Source: Orobanche coerulescens (Eukaryota; Streptophyta; Magnoliopsida; Lamiales; Orobanchaceae). From it: a stretch of DNA of 64,000 nt. Position numbers and translations under genes: made by a program. How positions within the stretch are numbered: the first letter of the stretch is position 1; every line of letters starts with the position of its first letter. The notes beneath the pieces were generated by a model. That model made no database searches, was not told where the DNA came from, and worked only from the letters and a program-made list of their open reading frames with translations. Location of the stretch: contig CM065811.1 of NCBI GenBank assembly GCA_033398695.1, forward strand, positions 115,677,501 to 115,741,500, given 5' to 3'. Positions 47,484 through 61,889 of this stretch are shown here, piece by piece.

Positions 47484-48557
47484 TGTAACACCCCAAACAA
47501 GGAGGATATTACAGTGTCGTGGACCCCCGACTGGGACCCACCAGGCGAATGAAAATTAATGACTTAATTAATATAATTGTAGTACCGAACCACATTATAT
47601 CATCAAATTACTCTGATGAGGAGTTTCATTACAATACACCCAAGATAATACAGAATACATGTATATTTTATATGAAGATAAAATATACAATACTGAATAA
47701 AATGAGTATTCAAACGGAAGTCTGCAGCGGAAATATAATGAAGTAAACACGAATGACTGAAAAGGACTGGGGCCCCCTACTAGTATCACTGGGACTCCTC
47801 GCCGTCAGCGTTCTCTTCCCGTGCCTTAGCCTTGCCATGACCTGAAAACAACATCCCCCAACGAGGTCAGTTACACAGAACAACAATCCTCAAGAGTTGA
47901 ACAATATACAACAATCACATAAATGAATTAATGAATTAAGTTTAACGATGAGCATCAATGTACTGTGTGCCGCGGCACGGGCTGAGTGTGCCTCGGCACA
48001 GGGCCAGAATATCTGCCCAGGTGCTCGGCAGTGTGCCGCGGCTCGGCCGGCAGGAGCCGCGGCTCCCGGTACAGACGGGTCAGCCACAATTAGCAAACTG
48101 TGTGTGCCGCGGCGCACACTCCCTTGTGCCGCGGCGCACACCATTAGGGTCCAAAAATGACGAAAAATGACCCGGAAAGAGAATAAAAGCAACAGGATTC
48201 CATATTTGGGAATAATAACATGAAATGGAAGTGCGGAAACCCCAAAACGGTGGTTCCAAGTAATGATTACAAGGGTTCGCCCAATAATAGCATGATTTGA
48301 ACAAGGAGGAGATTTGAAATGACATGAACTCCAATGTCAACATCGACTAATGAATCAATTACAACAGTCAAGATAATATTCTTGTCCCGATTTCCAAGCA
48401 AGGTTGAAACAATGAACAATATCGATACACGACTCAAAGTTACTCCAAACGGTCAACACGAATGAATGAATGTGGATGATGAATGATTATTAATAAGTGA
48501 AAATTACTGAGTGACAATTACTGAATGATAATGACTGGATTACAACCGGGTATTACA
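47484..48557 (-). repeat. 3' LTR with a 1.1-kb internal deletion
   Basis: TGTAACACCCCAAACAAG ... GGTATTACA. It matches the 5' LTR except that about 1.15 kb (counterpart of 54268-55434) is missing. The join sits at the shared bases TGTAC, which occur on both sides of the missing block in the full LTR. Confidence 0.9.
47964..48140 (-). promoter_or_regulatory. GTGCCGCGGCAC palindrome array (3' LTR)
   Basis: Perfect GTGCCGCGGCAC at 47967-47978. Variants lie at 47988, 48033, 48054 (GAGCCGCGGCTC), about 48104 and 48126. The deletion in this LTR removed the TATA box side. Confidence 0.75.
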
Positions 48558-51500
48558 TACACCCCCCTTAAAAGAGTTTCGTCCCCGAAACTAAGGGTCA
48601 AACAATTCGAGATAACTCTCCCGCATACTATCCTCGATTTCCCAAGTAACCTCTTCGACTCCGTGTCTCGACCACTGAATCTTAACCAAAGGAATTGTCT
48701 TGCTTCTCACCTATCTGATTCGCCGCTCTTAGACTCGCACGGGATGCTCCTCATACGTATGATCGTCCGCTATCTCGACCTCATCAAACCAAAGTATGTG
48801 ACTAGGGTCGGCAATATACTTCCGCAATTGAGAGACATGAAACATGTTATGAATTCGGCTCAACGCTGGAGGTAAAGCCAATCGATAAGCCAGACTGCCT
48901 ACGCGATCCAAAATCTCAAACGGTCCAATAAATCTCGGACTTAACTTTCCACGTTTTCCGAAACAGAATATACCTCGACTCAGGGAAACCTTGACCAACA
49001 CGTGGTCACCTATCTCGAACTCTAATGGTCGACGACGATTATCTGCATATGATTTCTGTCGACTCTGAGCGGTCAACAAATGACTCCTGATCAAAGCTAC
49101 ATTCTCACGGGTGGCTATAAGCATATCGGGCTCGGTGCCGATTGATTCTGATAAGTCATCCCAACACAAAGGAGATCGACAACAACGACCGTACAAGGCC
49201 TCGTAAGGTGACATATTAATCGAAGCATGCCAACTATTGTTGTACATGAACTCGATCAACGGTAGTTGGGCTTCCCAATCGTCTTTCCAATCGAGAACAC
49301 ATGCTCTCAACATGTCCTCCAATGTCTTAATAGTTCTCTCTGATTGTCCGTCGGACTGAGGGTGAAAAGCTGTGCTGAGATTAAGCTGAGTTCCCATGGC
49401 ATGATGAACTGATTTCCAAAAATGTGACACGAATCGCCCGTCACGATCAGAAACGATATTCTTAGGAGTACCGTGCAATCTCACTATCTCTTTGATGAAC
49501 AACTGGGCAAGTCTCTCGGGACCCCACGTATCCTTAATCTCAATGAAATGAGCTGACTTAGTTAGACGATCCACGATTACCCAAATTGTATTCATGCCGC
49601 GGCGACTCGTTGGTAAACTCATGATGAAGTCCATTGAAATATCCTCCCACTTCCACTTTGGAATAGGGAGCGGTTTCAGCATACCCGCCAGTCGCTGATG
49701 TTCTACCTTAACTTGCTGACAGGTTAAACATCTCGAAACAAATTCCGCGACTTCTCGCTTCATATTACTCCATCAGTAATTTTGTTTCAAGTCTTTGTAC
49801 ATCTTGCTAGACCCCGGATGAATGGAATAAGGGGTATCATGAGCTTCTCTCAAAATCGAGTTTTTCAACTCGTCGTTCGCCGGTACGCATAACCGATTCT
49901 TAAATCGCAAAAATCCATCCTCGTGGACCACAAATCCAGGGGCTTTACCCTGAGTCACATCATCTCGAATGCGTGACAAAAATGGGTCCGAACCCTGATT
50001 CTCCATGATCGCCTCCTCAAGTGGTGATGAAATCTCTAACGTACAAAGTTGCCCTTCTACTCGCTATAACCAGACCTCGATCTCGGGTCTCAGAAATTCC
50101 TGCTGAAGTTCCTTCTGAACTATTAATCGAGCAAGCATCTGCTCCTGAACGGACTTACGACTCAAGGCATCGGCGACAACGTTTGCCTTGCCCGGGTGGT
50201 AAAGTATCTTAATATCATAATCTTTGATTAGTTCCAACCACCATCTCTGTCGCATATTTAACTCCTTCTGAGTAAATATATACTTCAAACTCTTATGATC
50301 GGTGAATATCTGACAGGTAACGCCATAAAGATAATGACGCCAAATCTTCAATGCGAACACCACGGCTGCTAGCTCCAGGTCGTGGGTAGGATAATTAACC
50401 TCGTAAGGTCTCAATTGTCATGAAGCATAAGCAATAACTTTCCCGTTCTGCATTAGTACACATCTGAGACCCTGTCCGGACGCATCACTATAAACCACAA
50501 ATCCTTCCATCATTTGCGGTAAAGAAAGGACAGGTGCTGAAATTAACCGGCTCTTGAGTTCCTCAAAACTTTGTTGATACGCGTCGGACCACGTGTATTT
50601 CTTATCCTTCCGTAAAAGGTTCGTCATGGGTTGAGCAATTTTAGAAAATCCTTCCACAAATCGCCGATAATAACCGGCTAATCCGAGGAAACTTCGGATT
50701 TCCTTAACATTCTTCGGAGGTTGCCAATCTCGGATCGCTTCCGTCTTCTGAGGGTCGACACGAACTCCGTCTAATGAAATTACATGTCCGAGAAATGTCA
50801 CTTCGGACATCCAGAACTCACATTTGGAAAACTTTCCATAAAGTTGCTCTCGTCTCAACACGTCGAGCACCTGATGAAGGTGAAACTCGTTCTCCTCCCG
50901 GTCACGAGAATAAATTAAAATGTCATCAATGAAGGCAACCACGAACTGATCCAAATAGTCGATGAAAACCCGATTCATTAACTCCATGAATACCGCAGGT
51001 GCATTAGTTAACCCAAACGGCATTACCACAAACTCATAATGACCATAGCGTGTTCGGAATGCCGTCCTTGCGATATCCGACTCTCGAATTCGTAACTGAT
51101 GACATCCAGATCTTAAGTCGATCTTGGAAAATACTGAAGCCCCCTGAAGTTGATCCAAAAGATCATCGATACGGGGTAGAGGATATTTATTCTTGATCGT
51201 CACCCGGTTCAATTCTCGGTAATCGATACATAAGCGGAACGAACCATCCTTATTCTTAACAAACAACACAAGTGCTCCCCAGGGGGACGCACTCGACCGG
51301 ATATAACCCTTCTCGGTTAGAACCTCTAATTGATTCCTCAACTCCTGCATTTCGGTCGGGGCCATCCGGTACGGTGCCTTCGATATTGGGGACGTACCAG
51401 GCTCCAACTCAATCGTGAATTCCACATCTCTCTGTGGAGGCAAACTAGGTAACTGGTCTGGAAATACATCGGCATATTCTCTCACTACAGGAATATCCGT

Positions 51501-52187
51501 CAACATTACTGATGGTTTCTCGGTCTTGGTCATATAGCACCAATAACCGACACACCACTGATTGAGTAATTTCACTGCTTTCATCAAGTTGAGGACTCTA
51601 CCGGAACAGCTGGGATTACCTCCCTGAAAAACACATTCGACTCCATCGTCTGAAATGATAGTGACCATATGCTTACGGACACTAATGATGGCATCGTGAT
51701 GATCCATCCAATCAATACCCAAGATGACGTCGTCTCTTGGTAATTCTACCACGATTAGGTTTGCTAACCAATCACGGCCATGAAACTGAATCGGACAATC
51801 GTTAATCTCATGATTCCCGATAATTCTTCTACCATCAGGTAAACCAATGACATAAGGCTCACAACTAGTAGCACTACCCAAATGTAGTCTACTCAAACAT
51901 GACTCGGAAATGAATGAATGCGATGCACCAGTATCAAAAAGGGTACACACTGGTTGAGATGGAATTTCGAGTGTACCTGAGATCATTCGGGCTTCCGGAT
52001 CATCAACTCTCTTCATCTCATAAATTCCGGGCTTGCCAGCCCCGGAACCGGATGCTCCCGTCTGATAGCTGTGGGCTCCGCCTTTGTTAGCTCCCGTCAT
52101 CTTAAACGACGCGGACGGAGTAGCATGATTCAGAACCGCTGACTGTTTCGGGGCCTGAGATGACGCCGGAGTAGGTTTGGAGTCCTT
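48558..52187 (-). pseudogene. pol: Chromovirus pol: protease, RT, RNase H, integrase
   Basis: Minus-strand frame running on from gag. Protease has [12 protein letters not shown] (about 51940). RT has [35 protein letters not shown] and the catalytic FIDDILIYS (about 50925). RNase H opens FVVYSDASG (about 50490) and continues [20 protein letters not shown]. The integrase zinc part has paired His (HDTPYSIHPG) and CLTCQQVK. Its catalytic core has DFIMSLP, SDRDGRF and SDGQSERTIKTLEDML (49650-49300), uninterrupted for 344 residues (49763-48729). A chromodomain-like tail, WSRHGVEEVTWEIEDSMRE, lies frame-shifted at about 48690-48620. Stops stand at 52188, 50418, 50064 and 49773, mostly TGA where Trp or Arg codons are expected. 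These enzymes copy and insert the element; the gene is now dead. Confidence 0.93.
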
Positions 52188-53310
52188 TCAGCAAAAACGG
52201 GCCCTATGCCCCGCCATTCCACAGTTATTGCACGTGACGGTTTGCCTCAAACACTTCGTGCTGTAATGACCCTGTTCTCCACAGTTGAAATAGGTAATGG
52301 CCGAACTGTCCGCTCGTGACTGAGATTCCGTGGGTCTGGGCGCCATAGGAGGTCGCTCAGTGAAAGTAGAGCCCACTCGAGGCTTCTTGAAAGTTGCCTG
52401 ACTGCCTTCAGGCTGATTTTGATTCTTTGACTTCTTCCCAGGTTTGATTCTTAGCAATCTCCTTAGCAGTAAGCTCATAAGTAAGAGCTTTCTCGATGAA
52501 TTCGGCCAGAGTGGTGCAATTGTGATTAAGCAACTGCATCCGCATACGAGGTTTCAACCTCTTGCTGAAATAATTGATCTTGTCCGCCTCAGAGTGAATA
52601 ATAGATGAGGTGAAAGGAAGAAGCTCCTAAAATTTCTCGGCGATGGCGAGAACATCATCGTCTGCTGAGAGGTCGGGAGTGAGTAATTCCGATAACTTGG
52701 CCTCTCTGAGTGGGTTCGGATAATACCTCTCCATCATGAGAGTCTTGAATTGATCTCAAGTACATGATCCGTCAGTGGGCTTCAATGATAACCACCATGA
52801 ATGAGCGCTCTTACCCAGATAGTAAGCCGCAACTGAAACTTTATGCCCTTCGGGGCAGTCCACCATAGCAAATAACTTCTCGAAATGCTCAAGCCAGTGA
52901 ACAATATCCACCGGCTCAGACGAGCCCTCAAAGGTAGGTGGTCTTTGGTGAGAGATGTCGCCAATAATACTTCTCACACCCCTCTCCTGCCCCTGAAGTG
53001 GCGGCGGAGGGACCTGTTGATTCTGAGTAGCTGAGTTCTGCATCGTCTCCATGAGGCGTGCCATTTGAGTCATCTGGGCCATCATGCCCTGCATAAAAGC
53101 GAGTGGGTCAACCCGAATACCCTCTGAATGAGATGTGTCCCGGGTACGACTCCCTGACAGTGAATGATCATTTCCAGGAGAATGAGTGGCGGCGGCGCTG
53201 CTCGATGAATTAGCATTATTCCTCGCGTTCGCATGTGTATTCACACGAGTTCTCGGGGTTCGGCCCGCACCGCGGCCTCTTCCCCTGCGTCCTCTGCCAG
53301 CTCTTTCCAT
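52188..53310 (-). pseudogene. gag: Chromovirus gag with two zinc knuckles
   Basis: Starts at Met 53310 (MERAGRGRRGRGRGAGRTPR), a basic N-terminus. A linker follows, then the Gag core PPTFEGSSEPVDIVHWLEHF and KVSVAAYYLGKSAHSWW. A TGA at 52756, where Trp is expected, and a TAG at 52627 interrupt it, and a frameshift lies near 52450. The tail holds two CCHC knuckles. In the first (YFNCGEQGHYSTKC) Tyr replaces the first Cys; the second (CNNCGMAGHRARFC) is complete. It encodes the particle shell and RNA-binding protein of the element. Confidence 0.88.
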
Positions 53311-53789
53311 ACTGAAGTGGGAAAGTCACAAGATGATTATATATCTCTCATGAATATCACATTATGATTACGTTATGAAATGATGAAAATGAGCACACGC
53401 GCTCAAACAAAATGATTACATGAATGATCAACTGAAGTGACGAGATTATCTGATAAAATTCTTGAAATGATTATCTTGAACAAGTTAACAAGATTAATGA
53501 TACGATCCTCAAGATCAACAACTGAACAGTGAAATAAACTGAGTGATTAATGAGTTAACATGATCGACATGATCACAAATGGAAATGATAATTGAGGATT
53601 GTTGACTGTTGAATGATGAATGAGTGATTCTTATTGCCAGATATCTTACTGTTCTTTGGTCTGAGGGGCTCGACTCTTGCACGGGTCACACGTGACGCGA
53701 AAGTCCAATGATACTAGTCTGATGAACGATGATTTCAATGAGACATGACTCATAAGGTAGTATTCAAAACCACGCTCCGATACCAACTC
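53311..53789 (-). other. Leader and primer-binding site of the chromovirus
   Basis: About 480 bp without a gene between gag and the 5' LTR. Minus-strand TGGTATCGGAGCG (53785-53773) is the Met primer-binding site with one change from TGGTATCAGAGC. Confidence 0.8.
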
Positions 53790-56004
53790 TGTAACACCCC
53801 AAACTAGGCGGATATTATAGTGCCGTGGACCCCCGAATAGGACCCACCATGTGAATGAAAATTAATGACTTAAATAATATAATTGTAGTACCGAACCACA
53901 TTATATCATCAAATTACTCTGATGAGGAGTTTCATTACAACACACCCAAGATAATACAGAATATATGTATATTTTATATGAAGATAAAATATACAACACT
54001 GAATAAAATGAGTATTCAAACGGAAGTCTGCAGCGGAAATATAATGAAGTAAACACGAATGACTGAAAAGGACTGGGCCCCCCTACTAGTATCACTGGAA
54101 CTCCTCGCCGTCAACGTTCTCTTCCCGTGCCTTAGCCTTGCCATGACCTGAAAACAACATCCCCCAACGAGGTCAGTTACACAGAACAACAATCCTCAAG
54201 AGTTGAACAATATACAACAATCACATAAATGAATTAATGAATTAAGTTTAATGATGAGCATCAATGTACGCCCGAATGAAATGCGTAAGAGCACAAATAG
54301 CCGAGTGTCTGGAGTCCCGCATATACACCTGCTATTGGCCTAATTAGTCTCACGGTCCAATGTGTCCGGAGTCCCGCGTATACACATTACCATGCGCACA
54401 GTCCAATGTGTCCGGAGTCCCGCATATACACATGACCATAGTGTGCCCGACTAAAATTCCACACATGCGCCAACCGGCCATGCAATATAATTCCGGAAGG
54501 TCACCAGAACAAAAATGACCAAGGTGAGGAGTAATGAATAGAATCCGATAAGGCTCAAGAACGACTCACCGAGATGAAATAATGATACAACGAGTGATAG
54601 TTTCAATGAAATGATTTTTGGAACCGTCGTTCCTCGTGAGTTGCATGATGAGTTGATAAATACAAGTCTCGACATGAATGAACAACAACGTAAGGAATGA
54701 ATATCCTTTTAACCGAGTAAGAATTTACTTACACAATACCGGTGTTGAAATGTCCTTCCTCGAACAACATCCTAAAAAGAGATGTCCGTCGCTCGAACAA
54801 CCTTGAATAACACAATTACCAATAATCCACTCAATATACGTATCAAGCATGAATTACGACTAACTCAAAGGTCGATACAACAATATCCAAACTCATTGAG
54901 GCATTTCGACAAACACCTTGAAAACAAACTCCCATCCTAAACAAATAATCCCATTTGTATCGAAAACCAACTTCTATTGAATGATCCTAACCACCAAAAA
55001 CACCATCAATACAATTGATAATCCAATAAGAATACTCAAATCGAGTTTAAGATAACATTAAATTGCAAAACCCAATTCCAAGTCAACCTTCAAAGTGTTC
55101 TTGAGAAAAACTTCCAACAATCCGATGATAACTCGTAAAAACTCATAATCATACGTATATCCATCACAAATCATGATTATACCATCCAAAACATCATGCT
55201 CCAACTCAAAATCGAATTCAAGGGTTGAAGAAGTTACCTTAGATTAAGATGAAGAATCCACAAATATGTTGTTGATCCACACTACAACTTGAAGAAGATG
55301 AGAATCTCTGAGTTTTGATGATGTTAAAACCCCTAAAAATCGCCCACCAATCGCCCAAGGAGGAGAGGAAGAAGGAAAATGGTGAAATGTGTTTGTTCTC
55401 CTCAACAAACGCAGATATAAGAAAATCTGTACCGTGTGCCGCGGCACGGGCTGAGTGTGCCGCGGCACAGGGCCAGAATATCTGCCCAGGTGCTCGGCAG
55501 TGTTCCGCGGCTCGGCTGGCAGGAGCCGCGGCCCCCGGTACAGACGGGTCAGCCACAATTAGCAAAATGTGTGTGCCGTGGCGCACACCACTGGGGTCCA
55601 AAAATGACGAAAAATGACCCGGAAAGAGAATAAAAGCAACAGGATTCAATATTTGGGAATAATAACACGAAATGGAAGTGCGGAAACCCCAAAACGGTGG
55701 TTCCAAGTAATGATTACAAGGGTTCGCCCAATAATAGCACGATTTGAACAAGGAGGAGATTTGAAATGGCATGAACTCCAATGTCAACATCGACTAATGA
55801 ATCAATTACAACAGTCAAGATAATATTCTTGTCCCGATTTCCAAGCAAGGTTGAAACAATGAACAATATCGATACACGAATCAAAGTTACTCCAAATGGT
55901 GAACACAAATGAATGAATGTGGATGATGAATGATTATTAATAAGTGAAAATTACTGAGTGACAATTACTGAATGATAATGACTGGATTACAACCGGGTAT
56001 TACA
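53790..56004 (-). repeat. 5' LTR of the chromovirus (2,215 bp)
   Basis: TGTAACACCCCAAACTAG ... GGGTATTACA. It keeps the region lost from the 3' LTR, including three copies of gtccaatgtgtccggagtcc-like text (54299-54430) and the TATA box. Confidence 0.92.
55412..55590 (-). promoter_or_regulatory. TATA box and GTGCCGCGGCAC palindromes (5' LTR)
   Basis: Minus-strand TTATATC (55413-55420) has perfect GTGCCGCGGCAC at 55436-55447 and 55457-55468 upstream. Variants are at about 55500, 55524 and 55571. This is the position from which the element would be transcribed leftwards. Confidence 0.78.
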
Positions 56005-56613
56005 GTCACGGTCAGTCAAACCCTATATGTACTTGACGCTATGCATGAGTTAATGCGAATCTAGATCATCGAGCTCTCGTGTATCTATTACAACTATCTC
56101 CAATGCTTTGTCCAAAGACTTTTGATCTCATCTGCCAATAACCGCATAGGACATATAACCCGTTCACTAACAGGAGAAAGAATTCTATCTTGGTATTCAG
56201 TAGATCCTGCTACTTGCCCATCAAGACGCATGTCGAGGTTGACCCCCGCCTTCCGGTTTACAGGGTCGAACTACTCTAATGAAAATCTTGATGTCACAAG
56301 CACATCCCTACTAAATCCTCAAGCCGAAGGTTCACGAATACTTATCACAACCTTTCGATTCCGTCATTGACTGTCCTAGAGTGAAATCCGTGTGACGAAT
56401 CGAGGGTGAGTCAGTTCGAGTATACTAATCCAATTTGCATACCTACAATGTGTGCTACCACTAACCATTAGTGTTCGACAGGCACTCTCCATGTCAAAAA
56501 ACACGTCATACAAGTCTTCACATAAACTTAACTGCCAGTTAAGTTTCATTGACTTGCGAACGATTAAGTATTTGAGCTATAAACCTTTCCAGTGCCAACC
56601 TCCTTATCCAATA

Positions 56614-56852
56614 AGTTGTTGTTTGTTTTTACTTTGCTAATATACATTACCGAAGTGAGACGTACCGAAGTCTTTGATGTTTATTCTACTAGTTTTATTG
56701 GTAGTCACTGATATTCCTAACTCGTAAATATATATATATATATTTACGAGTTAGAATATCGTGACTACCAATAAAACTAGTAGAATAAACATCAAAGACT
56801 TCGCACGTCTCACTTCTAATGTATATTAGCAAAGTAAAACAAACAACAACTT
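56614..56852. repeat. Large palindrome at the CACTA left end
   Basis: Two arms of about 118 bp are inverted copies around an AT core (56727-56745, cgtaaatatat...atatttacg). Each arm contains the CACTA end sequence (actagtagaataaacatcaa, gacttcg) plus the adjoining ataaaactagt/attggtagtcac. The left arm keeps extra ccgaag bases, so the two arms have diverged slightly. Confidence 0.88.
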
Positions 56853-57124
56853 CGCTTTTCAATTTATCAAGTAAAAACCCACATAGACTTGAAGAAATGG
56901 TACCAAACAAAAAGCAGGAGCCAGTTAGAAATTTTAAGTTACAAAGACTTCGCTAATTTGATAATTACTGAAGTAAAAAGTGTGAAATTTTATTTTTTAC
57001 CAAAAAAATTTTACAATAGCGAAATGTATGTCTTGAGACCGGGAATTAATATTTTGAGGTTCACTGATTAGGGTTAAAAATCATAAGTTCTGGAACTTGA
57101 GGGCTAGATTGAATTAACCTAAAA

Positions 57125-57200
57125 AGGTTGAGTATAAAACCCCTATTACATCGTTCGGCTTCTCCCTTCTTCACTCTTCTTCACTTTCTCAACCTTCTTG
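57125..57200 (+). promoter_or_regulatory. Promoter-like region of the captured gene
   Basis: TATA box gtataaaacccc (57131-57142) is followed by a pyrimidine-rich leader (cttctcccttcttcactctt, 57160-57200). This looks like a plant gene promoter ahead of the SNF4 exons, but an origin within the transposon cannot be excluded. Confidence 0.5.
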
Positions 57201-57638
57201 GCCGCAGCTCACAAAATTCACACACACACTCACAAAATTCACACACATGAACACATAACTCACACATACACACACATTTAAGAAATTTCTGCACATAGAA
57301 CTGTCGTGAACTAGGCGGCTCGGGAGGCGACGGGGTTGCAACACGCTGTGGCGCGGCCCGAATCGGCGGCAGGTCGCATCCAAATTATCGTGCAGAAGGA
57401 CTTCATAATCTCGAGCCTACTGTCTAGATTAAAGATGCAAGGGGGATTATCACTTGAACCTATACTGAGGTATCTCTGTCTTTCCATCAAATTAGTCTTA
57501 GAAGAATGTTTATATAAAGAAATTGAGCTTAATGGGTTTCTGGGTTGGAAGTTTTTGTTCCCGTTGAGTCGTCGCAATACGCAAATGTTACCCTTTTGGA
57601 AGTGTTTGTTCGGGAATTTTAGAATTATTAACAAGTGA

Positions 57639-57988
57639 ATGTATCCTCTTGGCATGGATTTTTCTAGCGAAAGTGGGATGGTGTTGATTCCCACTCATTT
57701 TGTGTGGCCTTATGGTAGGAGAGTTGTGTATATCAGTGACTCATTTTCGGGGTGAGAGTTGATTATGATTTGATGCATATTTATCCTCATGCTGCAATCA
57801 TTTTCTTTTTTTTTTGTTTTAGATTTTTTGTTGTAGATTTTGTTTATTGAGTTGTAATGTGTGCATGCTAAGTTTTTTTTTGTATTATGGTAAATTGATA
57901 AAGGTGGACACAATGGCCAATGACACCAGTCGAGGGTTGCCCCATGGTGTTTCAAACAATTTGTAGCCTGCCTCCCGGTTTTCACCAG
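57639..57988 (+). pseudogene. SNF4: Captured SNF4/AKIN-betagamma exons (CBM48 start)
   Basis: Exon 1 (57639-57751) starts MYPLGMDFSSESGMVLIPTH and continues FVWPYGRRVVYISDSFSG. Exon 2 (57904-57988) reads [19 protein letters not shown], then CSLPPGFHQ. Joining at GT/AG sites (57752, 57903) keeps the frame. This is the N-terminal carbohydrate-binding (CBM48) part of plant SNF4-like proteins, the betagamma subunit of the SnRK1 energy-sensing kinase; the family pattern is FVWPYGG..V.L.GSF..W, then PVEGCPTVFQ. The next expected exon and all CBS domains are missing, so it cannot be a working kinase subunit. Introns are kept, showing capture of genomic DNA rather than mRNA. A transcript could still be made from the upstream TATA. 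Confidence 0.82.
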
Positions 57989-58423
57989 GTTAGTGTTGTA
58001 TTTTGGTGTTTGTTGGTTGAGGCTTTCATGTTTATCCTTAAACTACCTCTTGTCATTAATCATATTGATCAAAAGAATTTGTATGAATATATGACTGTAC
58101 TGAAGTTCAATGACAATGGATTTTTGAACCGAAAGTGCTATATTGAGGTTTTGGATAAAAGATCTTTCTCATTATGAGTCAATTATTTTGCTCGTGGACC
58201 CGCACATTCACATCAATGCACATAGAATAAGACGTCTGCGAATAGCATTGATTTATAAATGTTTACCAAAATCAAGCAGGGTTACTGTAATTTTTTATTT
58301 CTATTAGCACAAGTTGGCATTTTCAGTTTTATGGTTTGATGCACAACTGTCCATATGCAAATTACAACCGATGACAACGCAACAAGAATGGCTGCATTAA
58401 TTTTGTTCTATTGACATTGGCAG
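57989..58423 (+). other. Non-coding stretch between captured exons
   Basis: About 430 bp with no convincing exon. It starts with the GTTAGT donor after SNF4 exon 2 and ends with the acceptor ttgacattggcag before the E2 exon. It may contain the junction between the two captured genes. Confidence 0.5.
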
Positions 58424-61026
<2,603 letters not shown>

Positions 61027-61030
<4 letters not shown>

Positions 61031-61161
61031 AACCTTGTAATTTCTTTATTGGGGAAGAATATTTGTTAAACCAGCAACAAAGTGCTTATGTGGATTTGTT
61101 TGCTTCACATGCCTATGTTGAAGATTTGAAGAAGAAAGTTGATGAGAAGGTGATTTCATGA
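61027..61161 (+). pseudogene. Unidentified last-exon-like frame in the CACTA
   Basis: After the acceptor TTGGCTTTCAG (to 61026) an open frame reads AKPCNFFIGEEYLLNQQQSA and then YVDLFASHAYVEDLKKKVDE before a stop at 61159-61161. The end is Lys-rich and probably helical. It could be the final exon of a captured gene or of a CACTA accessory protein. I do not recognise the family. Confidence 0.4.
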
Positions 61162-61889
61162 ACAAAAAGTATGATTGTATGATCAAAAGCAATGATGTGC
61201 TGAAGAGAGACTTTGTCATTTTGAAGTATATGATCTTTTTTAATCCTTTTTGTCATATTTGTGGTGTTCATGATGAAATAGATAGAATCTTATTACACAT
61301 TCTTTATCTTTGTTATGATATGTATCTGGTTTTGAATTGGTCGGAACGCATGTTATTTTTTTCAAGATGGGATGATATGAAATTGTTGGTTCTTATATTA
61401 TTGAGCTCTTGTGGTTGATGGTTAGTTATAGTTGAATGTAGATTTTGGCAATGAATTTTAGATTGAAATGTGAAATATTAATATATATTACTGCAGAAAA
61501 TACTAATATATATTATACAATAACTGAAGTAAAAAGTTCTTTATTTACTACGCCAATTATAAAATAACCGAAGTTAAAGGCATCCTTTTACTTCACTTAC
61601 CCCCACATTTGGATCATAATTAGAAAAAAAAACCGAGATAGACTTCGGTTATTAGAATATTAGACTTCGCATAAAAAGCAAAGTCTAAAGTATACCTTTT
61701 ACTACACGAACATAGAATTCGGTAATTATAACGTTTTTACTTCATATATTATTCGAAGTCTTTGACGTTTATTCTTATAGTGTAAATAAAGAAACATACA
61801 ATTGCCTTCTGATAATATTTTACATAATAACAAGTACAATTCCCTCACTCAACATCCTCTGAGTGGCATTCGAGGGCATACTCCTAACA

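Larger units (their letters stand above)
47484..56004 (-). mobile_element. Tekay/Del-type chromovirus (Ty3/gypsy), decayed
   Basis: 3' LTR 47484-48557, coding region about 48600-53310, primer-binding site 53773-53785, 5' LTR 53790-56004. The target duplication is GTCAC (47479-47483, 56005-56009). Protein order gag-protease-RT-RNase H-integrase and a chromodomain-like tail identify a chromovirus. LTR and protein features fit the Tekay lineage (inference by recognition). It is the only gypsy element here with enzyme genes. Confidence 0.93.

Noticed and set aside
48729..49763. Intact host gene, because the frame is open for 344 codons
   Set aside because: Sequence is a chromovirus integrase inside an element with LTRs and target duplication.
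57336..57638. 100-codon frame before the SNF4 exons
   Set aside because: No recognisable domain. It lies in the likely 5' leader or intron of the captured gene.
57920..57988. NAC transcription factor start (LPPGF motif)
   Set aside because: The LPPGF match is short. The preceding [12 protein letters not shown] and the upstream FVWPYG exon fit SNF4/AKIN-betagamma much better.
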